Notes under the pieces: model-generated | What the model was told of the DNA's origin: nothing | What the model saw: only the letters and a program-made list of their open reading frames with translations | The model's database searches: none | NCBI RefSeq assembly: GCF_000143415.4 | Contig: NW_003314316.1 | Span: 260,120-324,119, forward strand | DNA length: 64,000 nucleotides | Direction: 5' to 3' | Source of the DNA: Selaginella moellendorffii | Taxonomy: Eukaryota > Streptophyta > Lycopodiopsida > Selaginellales > Selaginellaceae | Program-made: the position numbers and the translations under genes | Shown: positions 53,638 to 64,000 of the stretch, piece by piece | Layout of the letters: every line of letters starts with the position of its first letter | How positions within the stretch are numbered: position 1 is the first letter of the stretch

Positions 53638-54855
53638 TCAGAAGGACTGGGTCTTTCCAAACACGAACACTCCTCCACTGCCGATTGCCCGGCCGAGAAG
53701 CATGTCGTTGTCCAGGTACGTGAGATAGTAGAGAAGTCCAAGAGACCTGGAAAAACTAAGATGAACAAGGGATTCTAGCGAGTTTAAGAGTACCTTCTTT
53801 CGTTGGAGGGTCTTCTTCCGCGCAATGGAACTCTAACGTCCAGAGAGTTTATAGCTTGGAGGATCTGTAAAGGGAGTGGTTTGTTTGCTTTTTAATGTGG
53901 TTGCAATTGCGAGCGAGCGAGCATTACCTGGAGATTTAGAAACGTTCGTGGCAGAACGGCTGGAGCGAGCAAGGCTTGGAGCTCTTCACTTATCAGAACC
54001 TCCCCGAGTCTAGCCTGTTAGTTCGTAGTTCGTGTGAAAGATTTAAAGAGACACTGAGGCGAGAGTTACTGGACCTCTTTAAACTCCAATTGTATCGTCC
54101 GAGCACTCACAACCGAGAAGCCAGCCGTAACAAACAACGTCGCCCCTTCTCCATCCTACAAGAATTAAAAAACACAGCAAGAAAGAAACATTAGAAAGGA
54201 AAAGCTTACAAACAAACCCTTTGGTACCTGCAATAAGCCAGGGATGCTCCACCTTACAACGTTCACGACTTGTCCGCCATCGAAGCGTCCCTTGCACTCA
54301 AACTTTTGATAAATCTGTCCAGCCTAGATCGCACAGCATCCTGATTAAAAAAACCTGGAAAGAAATCCATCCAAAGTCACCTTGAAAAATGGAAACTCTC
54401 CAGCTTGCAAGATGGAAAGAACATCTGAAGCAGAAGTGTATTGCAGCAGCCAAGTTCCATCCAGCTTGTCAAGATCCAGGGCAGTCCCCGCATCAAAACT
54501 TTCGACTTCCACCTTTCTTCACAAACAAGAGAGAATTTTTTGTCCAGGCGCGAAATAAAAATGTAACGCTGCTACCATACCATTGACTCCTCGAGAAGCG
54601 CGCGCTGGTCTTGGCTCGCTCGAGATCCCCTGCTCGTGTCAATCACGGCCTTGAGCAAGCTCATCTTCGCCTTGTGGAGATCTCTCGTTCTCTCCTGGAA
54701 ACTCCAAAATTCTACTCAATCCAATCGATCCGAGAACGAACCTGATGAGATTGGAGAGCCGCCGAGGCTCTCGAGCAGGAGGAGAGCCGCGCCATCGCCG
54801 GGGCGCCGCGAGATACCGGCATTCTCACCGCTCCCAAGAAGAGAGAAGAATCCAT
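53638..54855 (-). CDS. Plastid lipid-associated protein (PAP/fibrillin family)
   Basis: At least seven short exons. ATG 54855 opens MDSSLFLGAVRMPVSRGAPA, a Ser/Arg/Ala-rich transit peptide. Then ERTRDLHKAKMSLLKAVIDT; the fibrillin core VEVESFDAGTALDLDKLDGT, LLQYTSASDVLSILQAG and GQIYQKFECKGRFDGGQVVN; a middle exon LFVTAGFSVV; and the C-terminal LDNDMLLGRAIGSGGVFVFG, ending TQSF with TGA at 53638-53640. The protein is a lipocalin-like plastid protein that coats plastoglobules or sits at thylakoids, with roles in isoprenoid/quinone handling and photoprotection. Exon edges in the central part are approximate because several exons are shorter than 100 bases. Confidence 0.88.
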
Positions 54856-55701
54856 GCCCTATAATATCTAAGCTTGGAGGATGTGTGAAAAATCTCCATT
54901 TATTGCACGAATAAAAGAAACAAATCGATCGCTGGCTCTCAATCGATAAAATCTACCGATTGGATTGGATCAGTAGTGTGGGTTAGGAGTGACTTTGTAA
55001 AAGACCTCGTTCTTGAAGGTTTTCAGGTAGGCACCACTGAGCTTGGCCATACTCTATTGACCAAGGTAACTAGATTCCTTGCTTTTAGCAAGAAGCTTTG
55101 GTTATTGGGAGATAGGTTCTTGAATTGGCAGTGAGGTTGACAGATATGATTGTGGGTATTAAAATTTATTTATCAATGAGTCTTTTGAATGTTTTTCTTT
55201 TACTGCTATAATAGTAAGAAATTAATATTGTTAAACCTTTTATCAGTCTTCACCCAAAAAATTGATAAATTAGTTATCACATATGCATTTAAACTGGAAG
55301 GACACTAAGAAGATAAATCCTAAATTGTTATTAGTCTAACATACTTGATATGGTGTTATTAGTTTATATTTATTAATGCTAGAAGCCCTTGTAATATTGA
55401 GTTTGGTCCTTTAATACTTGCTATATGATAACTTACTGTATCTGCCAAAACACCTTTAATTCCTCATGTATTGATTTTATTTGGTTCCATTGGCTATTCA
55501 TTGAAAGTGTTTAGATTTGCTAGTTGAGTATATCTATGTAATGTAAAGATTATTCTAAACATGATGGTATTTTTTTCACATCTAGATTCACATCTAGATT
55601 CACAATCTAGCATTATTCCATATTTAATAAGTTTTTGTAATTATCTTAAAGACTAACTCTTGGGAGTGAAGTGAAAGCCTAAAGCATGCATTCCCTAAGA
55701 T

Positions 55702-55725
55702 GGGGGGTTAGGGGGGGGGGGGGGG
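55702..55725 (+). repeat. Poly-G tract (G6 TTA G15)
   Basis: Near-uninterrupted guanine run, a potential G-quadruplex and a site prone to sequencing and length errors. Confidence 0.85.
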
Positions 55726-56257
55726 ATGTCAAAATGTATAATAGTGATAATGGGTAGGTTGGACATGACTGACAAACCTAAAGTATAGTATGTGTGCTTG
55801 TTTTTATTTTGTATTTGACTTAGGTTAGGCCTAAACTCAAAATTATACTATTTGGTGAAGTACCCATATATTTGTATTAGGGCACTGGTATGCTAAAATA
55901 ATGCCAAAACTCTAGTTTCTTTTTGCATGTTAGTTTTGGCATTGGGATGTTAAAAGCTCTAAAACTATTCTAACATTGCTATATGCTCTTGTCCTTTCAC
56001 TCTTTGGGTTATATGTTCGAGAGTTGTTTCATACTCTTATCCTTTCACTCCCTGGGCTAGCTCAAGAGTTGTTTTATGTTTTGATTTTCTATGCTCCTTA
56101 GGAGTTTAACTCCATATTTTCATTTAGTGGCCCAAGGCCCTAAAATTTGGATTCCCCACTTAGGGCAAAAGCCCTAGCTGCCATAATAAATCACTATAGG
56201 GTAAAAAGTGAAAACTATATTGTAAACCACAAATTTTTCTTTTTCAATTTGCTAGCT

Positions 56258-56352
56258 TACTTTGTTTATCCGATCAACACTGCTTTACCCTTAATTAAAT
56301 TCTCTTGCCAAGGTTCCTGCCTATTGCACCAGCTTTTATTTGGTCCTACTTA
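56258..56352. repeat. Direct repeat copy 1 (partner at 58325-58425)
   Basis: TTACTTTGTTTATCCGATCA and the following ~75 bases recur with scattered transitions at 58325-58425. The two copies bracket the pair of TRIM elements. Confidence 0.8.
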
Positions 56353-56850
56353 GTTTCAATTCCTTACTACACAAGCAACAGAGTGTTACCTATCCATCCA
56401 TAGATTCCCAAATCTCTCCCAATACCTTTCCCCGGGTTAGACTAGACTTAAGGTTCAGCTACACTCCTTACAAACACAAGTAGCCAAGCACACCAAACCT
56501 CCAGGTTCCTAACATCTTTTGGTATAACAAGACTTAATCATGGGACCCTCTAAATCCCAAGCCTTAGGTGTAACACTTACTTCAAGACACTGGGGGGAAA
56601 CACCGTGGCTTAACAGCCTAGTATAGGTACCTCTACTCCCCCACTACCATACCGAAGGGAAGGCCCAAGCCCTTAAGAAGGGGCATGGACCAATGAGCTG
56701 TAAGGTACTCAAATGGGGCACCACTTCACATGAGTTGAAAGAATTGTAGTCGGTTTCCTTTCTGGGAGTGGAAGTTGCTTGTGAACATTTCCTTGGGTGG
56801 CCCTACAAACATTACCAGAGTCCATGCTCACTCCCACCCAAAGCTCATAA

Positions 56851-57563
56851 TGTAGCACATGTGATCATGGGATGAAATTTAGATATATTGTCACTGTGGA
56901 TCTTTGGAACCTTAGGGGATAAATGGGGATAAAATAGCCACTAAAGGCTCTCTCATTAAGCAATTGCCCCTTTTCCAGTTGGTTTAAGGGGGGAAAGATA
57001 GGGTGTATTACAATTGGTATTGAAGCAAATAGCACGGGTTTGATTCTCATTGATTAGTGGCTACTTAAAAATATAATATACCCTTGAGCAAGGTATATTT
57101 CTATCCATAAATTTGAAATCATATGTATTAGGCATCCATGCGTACATCCTTCCTTTTGTGTGGAGTATCCACGGACAAAAGTATCCACCGAGGGACTGTA
57201 GTATGGGTGGATGACTAGTTGCCTCACAAGGTATCCACCGTGGGACTGCAGTATGGGTGGATGACTAGTTGCCTCACATGGAATAACTAGTTTACACAAT
57301 GGAAGGATTAGTAGATTCTGTGCGAAAATGGAGGTATTGGTTCCCCTTGGCTCAATAGGGGTTGTTAATCAATAATCAATGAGGATATTGACATCTCTGA
57401 AGAGGGGGTAAGTGTAGCACATGTGATCATGGGATGAGATTTAGATATACTGTTACTGTAGATCCTTGAAACCTTGGGGGATAAATGGGGATAAAATAAC
57501 CATTAAGGACTCTCTCATCAAACAATTGCCCTTTTTCCAGTTGGCTTAAGAGGAGAGAGATAG
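56851..57563 (+). mobile_element. TRIM-type miniature LTR retroelement I
   Basis: 5' LTR 56851-57012 (162 bp, starts TGTAGCACAT, ends GTATTACA). A primer-binding-like TGGTATTGAAGC follows the LTR directly. The ~400-bp interior has no coding capacity and contains a 50-bp tandem duplication (57179-57280). A purine tract (GAAGAGGGGGTAAG) precedes the 3' LTR at 57413, which lacks its last ~11 bases and abuts element II. Confidence 0.82.
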
Positions 57564-58188
57564 TTTAGCACATGTGATCATGGGATGAGATTTGGATATA
57601 TTGTCACTGTGGATCCTTGGAACCTTAGGGGATAAATGGGGATAAAATAACTACTAAGGGTTCTCTCATCAAACAATTGCCCCTTTTTCAGTTGGCTTAA
57701 GGGGAGAGAGATAAGGTGTGTTATAATTGGTATCGGAGGAAATGGCACGGGTTTGATTCCCATTGATTAGTGGCTACTTAAAAATATAATATACCCTTAA
57801 GTAAGGTATATTCCTACCTCTAAATTTGAAATCATAAGTATTGGACATTCATACGTATGTCCTTCCTCTTGTGTGGTGTATCCACGAACGAAAGTATCCA
57901 CCGTGGGACTGCGGTATAGGTGGATGACTAGTTGCCTCACATGGAATAGTTGGTTTACACAATGAAAGGATTGGTAGATTGAGTGCGGAAATGGAGGTGC
58001 TAGTTCCCCTTGGCTCAGTAGGGGTTGTTAGTCAATAGTCAATGAGGACATTAACATCTCTGAAGGGGGGGTGAATGTAACACATAAATGGGGGATAAAT
58101 GGGGATAAAATAGCCACTAAAGGCTCTTTTATCAAGAAATTGCCCCTTTTCTAGTTGGCTTAAGAGGAGAGAGATAAGGTGCGTTACA
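57564..58188 (+). mobile_element. TRIM-type miniature LTR retroelement II
   Basis: 5' LTR 57564-57725 (162 bp), then primer-binding-like TGGTATCGGAGG. The interior 57726-58075 is homologous to element I but has only one 50-bp unit. Purine tract GAAGGGGGGGTGAA precedes the 3' LTR at 58076-58188 (113 bp, about 49 bp deleted inside). Non-autonomous. Confidence 0.82.
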
Positions 58189-58324
58189 GATAGGTGTGTT
58201 ACACCTAAGCCCCAATCTCAACCTCAAGTCAGTTTGTTAAGTCAATTTGGAAGCACCACTAAAGAGTTCCTTCAAGACTAGTTCCTAGACCTCACTATCC
58301 CTATTATATTTTGGAACCCCTTAT

Positions 58325-58425
58325 AACTTACTTTGTCTATCCGACCAATACTGCCTTACCCTTAGTTAAATTCCCTTACCAAGGTTCTTGCCTATTGTAC
58401 TAGCTCCTATTTGGTCACCCATGCT
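58325..58425. repeat. Direct repeat copy 2 (partner at 56258-56352)
   Basis: See partner. Possibly part of the LTR or untranslated end of the neighbouring gypsy element; not proven. Confidence 0.75.
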
Positions 58426-59399
58426 AATTAGCTTACCTTTGGCACACTTTCGGGTCCTAATATATAATATTGCTCAATTTTTCAAATAGATTCTTTAATT
58501 AAGTACATAGAGTTCTACCTTGCAAAAATTCCTCCACTAGATCCCGCACGTTCACTAGATTTTCCTTTAGTTCCCATGTTACTTCATAGTGTGGAAATCC
58601 TTTCCACTTCACATGGAATTCCCTCACGTCGTGTCCTTGTCACTTACTCTTGTACGCATTAAAGATAGCTTTGACTTCGTATTCCTCTTCCCCTTAGATA
58701 ACTTTAGGTGAATGTTTTACTTAATCTTTGCAAAGTGGATCATCAAAGTATGGCTTAAGTAAGTTCACATAGAACATAGGGTGCATCCTCCCCATCTCTC
58801 AAGGAAGTTGGAGGCAGTAAACCACCTTACTGATTTGTGCCTCAATCTTGTAAGGCCCTGTGAACCTGTTTAAGGGACTCAAGATTAGTTCATTTCCAGG
58901 AATATATGCATTTTTACCTTTGGGTAAGCTTTCAACTGATCCCATTTGGTAGCCTTAGGATCTTGGTGTTCAGCCACACCTTCTCCCCAAGTTGGAACTC
59001 TACATCCTTCTGGTTCTTATACTTGGTTTGACTTTATTGAGCCTGTTCCAAGGAATCCCTCACTAGATTCCAAATGTTAAGTCTTTTCACCGTGAATGCC
59101 TCCACTGCGAGTAACTTTCCATAATACTCGGCCACACCAAGTTCTATAGGACTTTCAATAGCTCACCTATTGATGACTTCATATAGACTCACTTTGATAC
59201 TCAAGTGTGGTGAGTTGTTATACCACATTTCTGCAAGTCCCAAATGACTTACCTAATTTGTCTGGTCTCCAAAGACATAACATCACAAATAATCCTCTAA
59301 CTATTTATTCACCCTTTCTGTTTGTTCATCTGTCAAAAAATGTTAGTGCCATCACACTTGACTTAATACCCAATACCTGTCTGTGGGTGATAGATTGTG

Positions 59400-60176
59400 C
59401 TGAATTTTAACTTGGTGCGATACTGTTCCAGGAGAGTTTTCCAGAACCTACTAGTGAAGATCTTATCTTGATCTGAGATAATCTCTTCTGGCCTTCTCCA
59501 CACTCGAACCACTTATTCGAAGAAAAGCTTTCCCACACCTTTCGCATTCACTTCCATTATGGTGGGTATGAAATGTGCCATCTTAAAAAATTAGTCCACT
59601 ACCACAAATATTGCATCAAACCCTCACTTGGGGGGAGTCCTGTGATGAAGTCCATCGTAAGACATTTCCACAGACGATCTGGAATTGGGATACTTGTAAT
59701 AAGCCCCCGTTAGCCTTAGTCACAACTTTGATCTACTGACATGTTAAATATGTCTTTACATAGTCTTGGACATCCTTAGCCATATCTAACCAGTGATACT
59801 TCCTTTTAAGTAAACCCATCATCTTGGGCACTTCACTGTATCCCGCAAAAGGTCCATTATGACATTCTTCTAAAGTTACCTTCCTTAATTCCCCTTTTGG
59901 AACATACACCCTTGCTTGTTTATAATATATAAGTCTATTGCGTTCTACATAGCCTGTTTTCTTTTCTATTGGCAGCTCACCTCTTTTGTGAGCTTCCTGC
60001 ACCTTTTGGTTCCTGAGCAACACTTCTTGTGATAGACCATCATTTTTATATGCCATTTGCACATCATCCCAAAAAGTTGTTGTCATGTTAGATATCACTA
60101 ACTTCAAGCTCGCTTTTTGACTTAGAGCATCTACCACAATATTGTTCTTCCCAGGTTTACAGAATTTCACAATCAA
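59400..60176 (-). pseudogene. gypsy integrase region (H2C2 zinc finger and core), broken
   Basis: The frame 60176-59733 shows the end of RNase H (PGKNNIVVDALSQKA) and the integrase zinc-binding pattern: His in EECHNGPFAGYSEVPK, Cys in YLTCQ. After a frame break the core appears near 59690-59570 ([21 protein letters not shown]) and near 59490-59400 (RRPEEIISDQDKIFTSRFWK), with in-frame stops. Non-functional. Confidence 0.88.
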
Positions 60177-60299
60177 ACTCGGCTAAAGCATTGGCCCACC
60201 GACGTTGTTTCCCTCTTATGTCGGGTTGTGATAATAAGTGTTTCGTTGCCACATTATCCATGTAAACTTTGAAATGTCTCCCAAGGTAATTTTGCCACT

Positions 60300-60597
60300 C
60301 TTTGAGCACCTTGACCATTGCAAACAATTCCTTCTCGTGGGTATGCCATTTTCATTGAGCCTTGTCCAACTTCTTTAAAAAGAACACTACTGGATGGTTG
60401 TCTTGTTTCAAAACTGCACCCAACACAAAGTTTGAAGCATCTATTTCTACCTCAAAGTTTTTACCAAAGTTTGGTAATGCCAACATGGGAGCCTTCTTCA
60501 ACTTCCTTTTTAGGTGGACAAATGCCACCTCACATTCTACTGTCCATACCATCTTCCCTTTTCCCGTTTGGTCTGTTAAATGTAGGACTACTCTCAA
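60300..60597 (-). pseudogene. gypsy RNase H region, broken
   Basis: Frame contains AFVHLKRKLKKAPMLALPNF and VEIDASNFVLGAVLKQ with the first catalytic Asp, PVVFFLKKLDKAQ. A stop follows. Confidence 0.88.
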
Positions 60598-60792
60598 ATA
60601 GTGTTTGATAAACTTTCAATAGTAGTTGTATAGCCCCAAGAATGCCCTTACATGTACATTCGATGGTCATTCCCATTCCTGGATCGCTTGGACCTTCTTA
60701 GGGTTCACTTTGAGCCCGTCCTTGCCCACTACATGCCTGATAAATTTTACCTCTTGTTGAGCAAAGTCACATTTGCTTTCTTTAGCATATAG

Positions 60793-61976
60793 TTAGTATT
60801 CCCTTAGTTTCTCAAACACCTTCATCAAGTGTTTGGCATGCTCCTCTAGCGTCTCACTATAGATCAAGATGTCGTCAATGTAGACGACCACAAAATGATC
60901 TAAGTAGGGTACAAAAATGTGGTTTATCAGCACCGAGAATGTTGCTAGTGCATTGCACAGCCCAAAGGGCATCACGAAAAACTCAAAGCTTCCATACTTT
61001 GTCTAACAGGTTGTCTTCTTGACATCTTCCTTTGCTACTCTAATTTGGTAGTATCCTGACTTTAGATCGATCCTCGAGAAGTATTTCACATTTCCCAACC
61101 TATTGAACAGATCTTCAATCCTGTAAGCTCCTGAATTTGGACTTCCTGGGAGGTCACCCAGCCTAGTACTATTTAAACCCAGGGACGCTTAACCCTAAAT
61201 ATCCTAAGACCCTTAACCAATTGGAAAAAGAAGTGCACTCTTGTTCATGGGCCTTTTCCCTCTATATTTGAACTTCATGGATCGTCTCTTGAGTCGTTCC
61301 TTTTGGTTGCTTATAATCCACCACACTTCTCTGCAAGTTCACGCCCTCGTGAACAGAAGCTAAGAGCCGCAACTCTCCCGAGAGCCCCACTCTCTTGACA
61401 GCCTACCCCTCGGGAGCAAATTGGACTAGCTAGATGTCAATCAACATGTGGTGTGATTCCCCTAGCTAACCAACAAAGTCGGACATGAGACCCCCTCTGA
61501 TACCAAATGTAAGCTCTTGAATTTAGACTTCTCGAAAGGTCACCCAGCTTAATACTATTCAAACCCAAGGATGTTTAACCCCAAATATCCCAAGATCTTT
61601 AACCAATTGGAAAAGGGGGTGCACTCTTATTTATGGGCCCTTTCCCTTTATATTTGAACCCTATGGATCGTTTTTCGAGTCATTCCTTATGGTTACTTAC
61701 AAATCCTTGGTAAAGGGTATTTGTTCTTCTTTGTATACTTGTTGAGCAACCGGTAGTCTATGCACATGCGTATAGATCCATCTTTCTTTTTCACGACTTG
61801 CTAAACCTAACATACCTTTTTTCCACCAACTCCTCAAGTTGGCATTTGAGCTCCTCGAGTTCCTTTTCGTTCAATCGATAAGGGGGACAAACCACCACCT
61901 TAGCACCCTCGACCAACTTGATCTTATGTTTTATCTTATGTTTAGGGGGTAATCCCGCCGATAGCTCCTCCGGCAT
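60793..61976 (-). pseudogene. gypsy reverse transcriptase, split by a TRIM
   Basis: 61976-61791 carries the N-terminal part (MPEELSAGLPPKHKIKHKI, YRLNEKELEELKCQLEEL). 60975-60793 carries [12 protein letters not shown] and the catalytic box [12 protein letters not shown]. Between them lies the TRIM at 61122-61701; the coding frame continues across the empty site on both sides of it. Several stops outside the insertion. Confidence 0.9.
61122..61701 (-). mobile_element. TRIM-type miniature LTR retroelement III, complete, with target site duplication
   Basis: Two 194-bp LTRs, 61122-61315 and 61508-61701, start TGTAAG and end CTTATA/CTTACA. Interior 61316-61507 is 192 bp. On the minus strand TGGTATCAGAG, the initiator-tRNA-Met primer site, follows the right-hand LTR after two bases, and a purine-rich GAGAAGTGTGGTGGA precedes the left-hand LTR. 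The 5-bp target duplication AATCC flanks both sides (61117-61121 and 61702-61706). The LTRs differ mainly by C/T and G/A transitions. No coding capacity. Confidence 0.92.
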
Positions 61977-62419
61977 GGTATTTTGGAATTAGTCTAACAC
62001 CCACTGAATCACTAAAGGTATTTCTTTTGTTCCCATCTTTTTGTTACTTATTATCGAGAGTAAGCATAAAAATGTTGTCTTGGTTCCTTTAGTGAGTTGT
62101 CCTCTCGTGGACACTAAGTTCAAGCAAAAGTCTTTAGCCTTACAATGCCCTAGCTTTAGAACCTAGGCTTCCACCCTGAATCGTTTTTCTCGGGCATTCA
62201 CCAATACCACAAGGTTCCTACCTTATCCATGTAGGGCTATCACAAACTGATTAAACTAATCCATGTCGAAGATTATGTTAAATCCCACCATGTCCAATAC
62301 AATGAAATCCAGATCTACTTTCCATGTCCCTACTTTGACTCTTGTTTGTCGAAGTACCTCATCGGTGCTTTGGCTACCTTGAACAAACTCTATAATCCTT
62401 AGCTACTACACCATTAGTC

Positions 62420-62720
62420 CAGATTGTTGGACTATGTCTATAGCCACAAAATTATCTGAAACACCTATGTCAATAAGGATCTTAATAAAGCTACTTCTAA
62501 GCTTCTCTCAAAGGGCTAGTAGATGTTGCGAACGACTCTCTACCAAAGTTGTTCGTGTAATGAGTAACTTTGAGTTAGGGACTAGATCACAAACCTCAGT
62601 TTAAATTTCACCTGACTTAATGACTATATTGGCTTTGGCCTTCTTTGGGTAGGGACATTCCTTTGAAAAGTGTCCCGCTTCACCACAGTTGAAGTATATA
62701 TTGTTTCCCATGCTACTAAT
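62420..62720 (-). pseudogene. gypsy CCHC zinc knuckle and aspartic protease region, broken
   Basis: About 62703-62645: YFNCGEAGHFSKECP, a complete CX2CX4HX4C knuckle. About 62485-62430: ILIDIGVSDNFVAIDIV, where the protease active-site triad usually DSG/DTG reads DIG. In-frame stops lie between the two. Confidence 0.85.
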
Positions 62721-62944
62721 AGACTTGACCTTCTTATTCGTGACTTTGTCCACGGATAAAAAACTCTTCTTGAATTTCCCTTTACCATATGTCCCCTTGG
62801 TTTGGCCCCTTTGCTAAATGTAGACCCTTACCCCATTGTGTTCCCCTTTTGCAGGTTATCATTGAAATGCATCTTGATAGCTACATCTAACACTTCCTTG
62901 TAGTTGGTTAGGTTCCAATGCATCACTTCATCATGAGCCTAGGT

Positions 62945-63202
62945 TTACAAGCTTGATATAAAGGCATGGAACACATCCATATCACCTATATCTATGACAA
63001 GTATCCTCTTTGCTATAAACGCATTCACATACTCTTGAATGGTTTTGGTTTGCTTCAACTTACTTAGCTTATCCCTTAGGTGCAGAGTAGCATTCAAAGG
63101 AATGTAGGTTGTGAAGATCCTCACCTTCATCATTTCCCAAGTGGCCACCAGTCCTTCGTTAACCTCTATTGTTCTCCACCAAAACTTAGCATTATTTGCC
63201 AA
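62945..63202 (-). pseudogene. gypsy gag (Retrotrans_gag) fragment
   Basis: Frame of 85 codons with AKFWWRTIEVNEG, TWEMMKVRIFTTYIPLNATL, LKQTKTIQEYVNAF and DVFHAFISSL, the usual gag capsid-like helices of plant gypsy elements. Stops close it on both sides. Confidence 0.88.
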
Positions 63203-63664
63203 GTATGGTTTACATATGGGACCTTCTCCGAGCTCGGTAACCGCTCTATATCATAAAATTAGTCTTCCACCACTTTATAGTCATTCACTCCCTTGAAGAT
63301 TGGTGGGGGCTTTGATTTATACTTGGGAACTGTTTGAAAGACTGATTCCATTTCGGTTTGTTCGACCTTGTTTGGTTCCACCTTAGTCCCCGCTGAAGGG
63401 TCTACACTTTCTGCATTGCCAACATCTATAGTTTTTTGCTTTTTCTTCTGCTTCTTGTCACGCTTTAGCTTGCTTACGAGAGTCTCAAACAGAGTATTGG
63501 TCTATACCAATTATCCTTTTAGAACATTTAATCGAGCTTTGGATAACCAAACCTCACCACTAAACTTCTGTTTGGAAGTTTCCTCACTAGAGTCCTCCTC
63601 ATGCATCATCCCTAGCCTCTTGTTCGATTGGAGGCTCCAACTCTAGAGGTCTAAACCACGATCT

Positions 63665-63931
63665 GTATTAGTATTCGGACTCGGTCTCGGACTTGATTTC
63701 AGACTCGATCTTAGACTCAACCTCAAACTCGATCTCGGACCCGACCTCGAACTCTATCTCAGACTTGATCTTGGACTCGGTCTCGGACCCGATCTCGGAT
63801 TTTGGTCTTAGTCTTGAACTTGGTCTCGGAGTTAGCCTTGAACTCGATCTTGACTCGGTTTCAAATTCGGTTTTAGAGTCGGTCTTGGACTTGATTTTGG
63901 ACTCAGTCTCATCTGATGAACTCTTTCTCAT
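63665..63931. repeat. Degenerate ~12-bp minisatellite (GACTCGGTCTCG-like)
   Basis: About twenty imperfect units of TCGGACTTGATC/GACTCGGTCTCG. On the minus strand it encodes a Ser-Glu-Ile/Val/Lys repeat (SEIEFEVGSEIEFEVESK). It lies at the gag end of the gypsy element. A weaker relative occurs at about 20490-20600. Confidence 0.85.
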
Positions 63932-64000
63932 TTTGGTCGTGCTTTCGAGGATCCTTTAGCCTTTGACACCTCAGGGAGTTAGTTCCTTACACATATGCGT

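Larger units (their letters stand above)
54856..56850. other. AT-rich, repeat-derived intergenic DNA with a poly-G tract
   Basis: No gene recognised. Contains G6 at 55702-55707 followed by G15 at 55711-55725, and the first copy of a ~95-bp direct repeat (56258-56352) found again at 58325-58425. Transposon-derived by context. Confidence 0.6.
58450..63950 (-). mobile_element. Decayed Ty3/gypsy LTR retrotransposon
   Basis: Domains run on the minus strand in gypsy order: gag (63202-62945), zinc knuckle (about 62703-62645), protease (about 62480), reverse transcriptase (61976-60793), RNase H (60597-60300), zinc-binding H2C2 and integrase (60176-59400) and a C-terminal region (about 59100-58800). 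Every domain is interrupted by stops or frameshifts and the reverse transcriptase also carries a TRIM insertion. The boundaries and LTRs were not determined; the 5' end may lie beyond the window. Confidence 0.9.

Overview
The window is nuclear DNA of a land plant, most likely a lycophyte such as Selaginella (inference). Genes are compact and split by very short introns, mostly about 45-60 nt. Plant families are clear: a class II TCP factor, a plastid fibrillin/PAP protein, a GH9 endoglucanase, a GT37 relic, a plant-type SEC16 and telo-box promoters on ribosomal protein genes. Gene starts and splice sites were read by eye, so CDS entries give the outer bounds of multi-exon genes and some starts are provisional.

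Layout. 1-3.3 kb is AT-rich with no gene seen. 3.3-9.7 kb holds an F-box protein, a TruA-type tRNA pseudouridine synthase, ribosomal protein eL19 (all minus) and an NDR-type AGC kinase (plus). 11.9-13.3 kb is a TCP factor, followed by a second NDR kinase on the minus strand (13.8-16.4 kb). 17-43 kb is a duplicated region: three GT23-like fucosyltransferase genes, two GH20 beta-hexosaminidases, a single-domain PurM/AIR-synthase-like gene, a tandem PurM-domain gene, an HDA14-like deacetylase, an NXPE/SGNH-type membrane protein, and broken copies of fucosyltransferase, PurM, deacetylase and GT37 sequences. A 227-base assembly gap lies at 19943-20169. 44-55 kb is housekeeping: SEC16, eS24, a DDX3-like DEAD-box helicase, a GH9 endoglucanase and a fibrillin. 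55-64 kb is transposon-rich: a decayed Ty3/gypsy element on the minus strand and three miniature LTR elements (TRIMs), one inserted into the gypsy reverse transcriptase with an intact 5-bp target duplication.

Functional themes. The fucosyltransferase-like and hexosaminidase genes would act on glycans in the secretory pathway or wall. The PurM genes belong to purine synthesis or derive from it. The points most worth following are the tandem PurM gene, whose two halves appear to have lost different conserved motifs; a PurM fragment inserted into a fucosyltransferase relic; the complete TRIM; and the GT37 relic broken by an inversion.
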